Origin: Sporosarcina jeotgali
Lineage (GTDB): Bacteria > Bacillota > Bacilli > Bacillales_A > Planococcaceae
Length of the DNA stretch: 64,000 nucleotides
Assembly (NCBI RefSeq): GCF_033304595.1
Contig: NZ_CP116341.1
Coordinates: 2,089,001 to 2,153,000 of the forward strand
Reading direction: 5' to 3'
Shown: positions 63,621-64,000 of the stretch, one piece after another
Layout of the letters: the number at the start of each line of letters is the position of its first letter
How positions within the stretch are numbered: the stretch's first letter is position 1
Program-made: the position numbers and the translations under genes
The notes under the pieces: generated by a model
Told to the model about the DNA's origin: nothing
What the model saw: the letters and a program-made list of their open reading frames with translations, nothing else
Databases searched by the model: none

Positions 63621-63657
63621 AAAGCAGTGGCCTCGCGTTTTGGGACCACTGCTTTTT
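63621..63657. terminator. Bidirectional terminator
   Basis: AAAAGCAGTGG (63621-63631) pairs with CCACTGCTTTT (63647-63657). Confidence 0.85.
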
Positions 63658-63661
63658 CATG

Positions 63662-64000
63662 TTAGGAATGGGTTTCTTTTGCAGTATCTTCATACGTCAA
63701 TGTTTTACCTAAGAGACTGAACACAACCGTCAAAATCGGTGAGAAGAGACAGAAGAACGCAAATCCGAAATAATCGCCTACAGGCACACCTAGGACACCC
63801 GAGATGAATATCCCGCATACACTCCATGGGACGAGCGGATTGACAACGGTCCCTGCATCTTCCATCACCCGGCTTAAGTTTTTACTCGCAAGACCTAATT
63901 TTTTAAATTGGCCTTGGAATGCCTGCCCTGTTAGCAGAATTGATAAATATTGTTCACCAATCAAGACATTAATGCTTATTGCTGTTAACGCGGAAGCACC
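63662..64000 (-). CDS. nhaC: NhaC-family antiporter, C-terminal part only
   Basis: About 112 C-terminal residues are visible and the N-terminus is outside the window. The stretch GASALTAISINVLIGEQYLS continues the frame to the edge. NLSRVMEDAGTVVNPLVPWS matches the late NhaC motif (NLSRALEDGGTLTSVFIPWN in the protein at 26.4 kb). Two predicted helices and a short tail follow. A paralogue of the cassette antiporter. Confidence 0.88.
   Translation of the reverse strand, partial: GASALTAISINVLIGEQYLSILLTGQAFQGQFKKLGLASKNLSRVMEDAGTVVNPLVPWSVCGIFISGVLGVPVGDYFGFAFFCLFSPILTVVFSLLGKTLTYEDTAKETHS

Noticed and set aside
1-64000. CRISPR arrays, prophage, IS elements, tRNA or rRNA genes
   Set aside because: No regularly spaced repeats, phage structural genes, transposases or recognisable RNA genes were seen; the group II intron is the only mobile element.

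Overview
The window looks like the chromosome of a low-GC, endospore-forming member of the Bacillales, most likely the Planococcaceae (Sporosarcina or a close relative). The genus is inferred, not proven. The evidence is the Bacillus-type gene families (HisZ with short HisG, YpsA, YugN, CtaB, an ArgR-box arginine regulon, a SAM-I riboswitch, FapR-like and cre-like sites), strong Shine-Dalgarno sites with several GTG and TTG starts, a spore cortex-lytic enzyme with a sigma-E-type promoter, and a CotF-type coat protein. I saw no rRNA, tRNA, CRISPR array, prophage or transposase.

Layout. 0-7.2 kb: a minus-strand histidine operon hisZ-G-D-B-A-F-IE-C (hisC runs off the left edge) behind one strong promoter, with a divergent PHP-type histidinol-phosphatase gene. 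hisH is missing from its usual place between hisB and hisA. 7.2-14.7 kb: argG, gdhA, sleL, a coat protein, an RluA-type pseudouridine synthase, and a TetR plus two-gene SMR efflux unit with a shared operator at two sites. 14.7-23.1 kb: metA under a SAM riboswitch, a YitT protein, an AbrB-like regulator, a thioredoxin-like protein, a DUF3231 protein, the large catalase katE, thpR and a chemoreceptor. 23.2-28.0 kb: a cassette of an enolase-superfamily epimerase, a GNAT acetyltransferase, an unusual HTH regulator and an NhaC-family antiporter. A tandem GTCGYTAA-type repeat sits at the start of both the regulator/epimerase divergon and nhaC, which suggests one small regulon.

28-43 kb: a second YitT protein, a TetM-like ribosomal-protection GTPase, ypsA, ctaB, a SIMPL protein, a zinc metallopeptidase, an FAD oxidoreductase, an NCS2 permease, a GTPase with a DUF697-like tail, and a group IIC intron. 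The intron sits exactly between the last sense codon and the old stop codon of the GTPase gene, downstream of the terminator of a general-stress gene. 43-53.5 kb: brnQ, a lipoprotein gene with a probable frameshift, an SLH/SH3/NlpC-P60 cell-wall hydrolase, yugN, fabI, argH (39 kb from argG but with its own ARG box), a CDF metal exporter behind a leader with a terminator, an unknown protein with an RNA-methyltransferase-like partner, a DUF6440 gene broken by a stop at codon 4, and a UvrA2-type ABC protein. 53.6-59 kb: a patchier, more AT-rich stretch of small membrane proteins, a lipoprotein, GrpB and DinB proteins. 59-64 kb: pepA, small conserved genes, a type III polyketide synthase with its isoprenylcysteine-methyltransferase-like partner (bpsAB), and the C-terminal end of another NhaC antiporter.

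Most of the window is core metabolism. The best leads are the missing hisH, the tandem-repeat regulon at 25-28 kb, the intron in a stop codon, the attenuator-like leader of the metal exporter, and the two broken genes.
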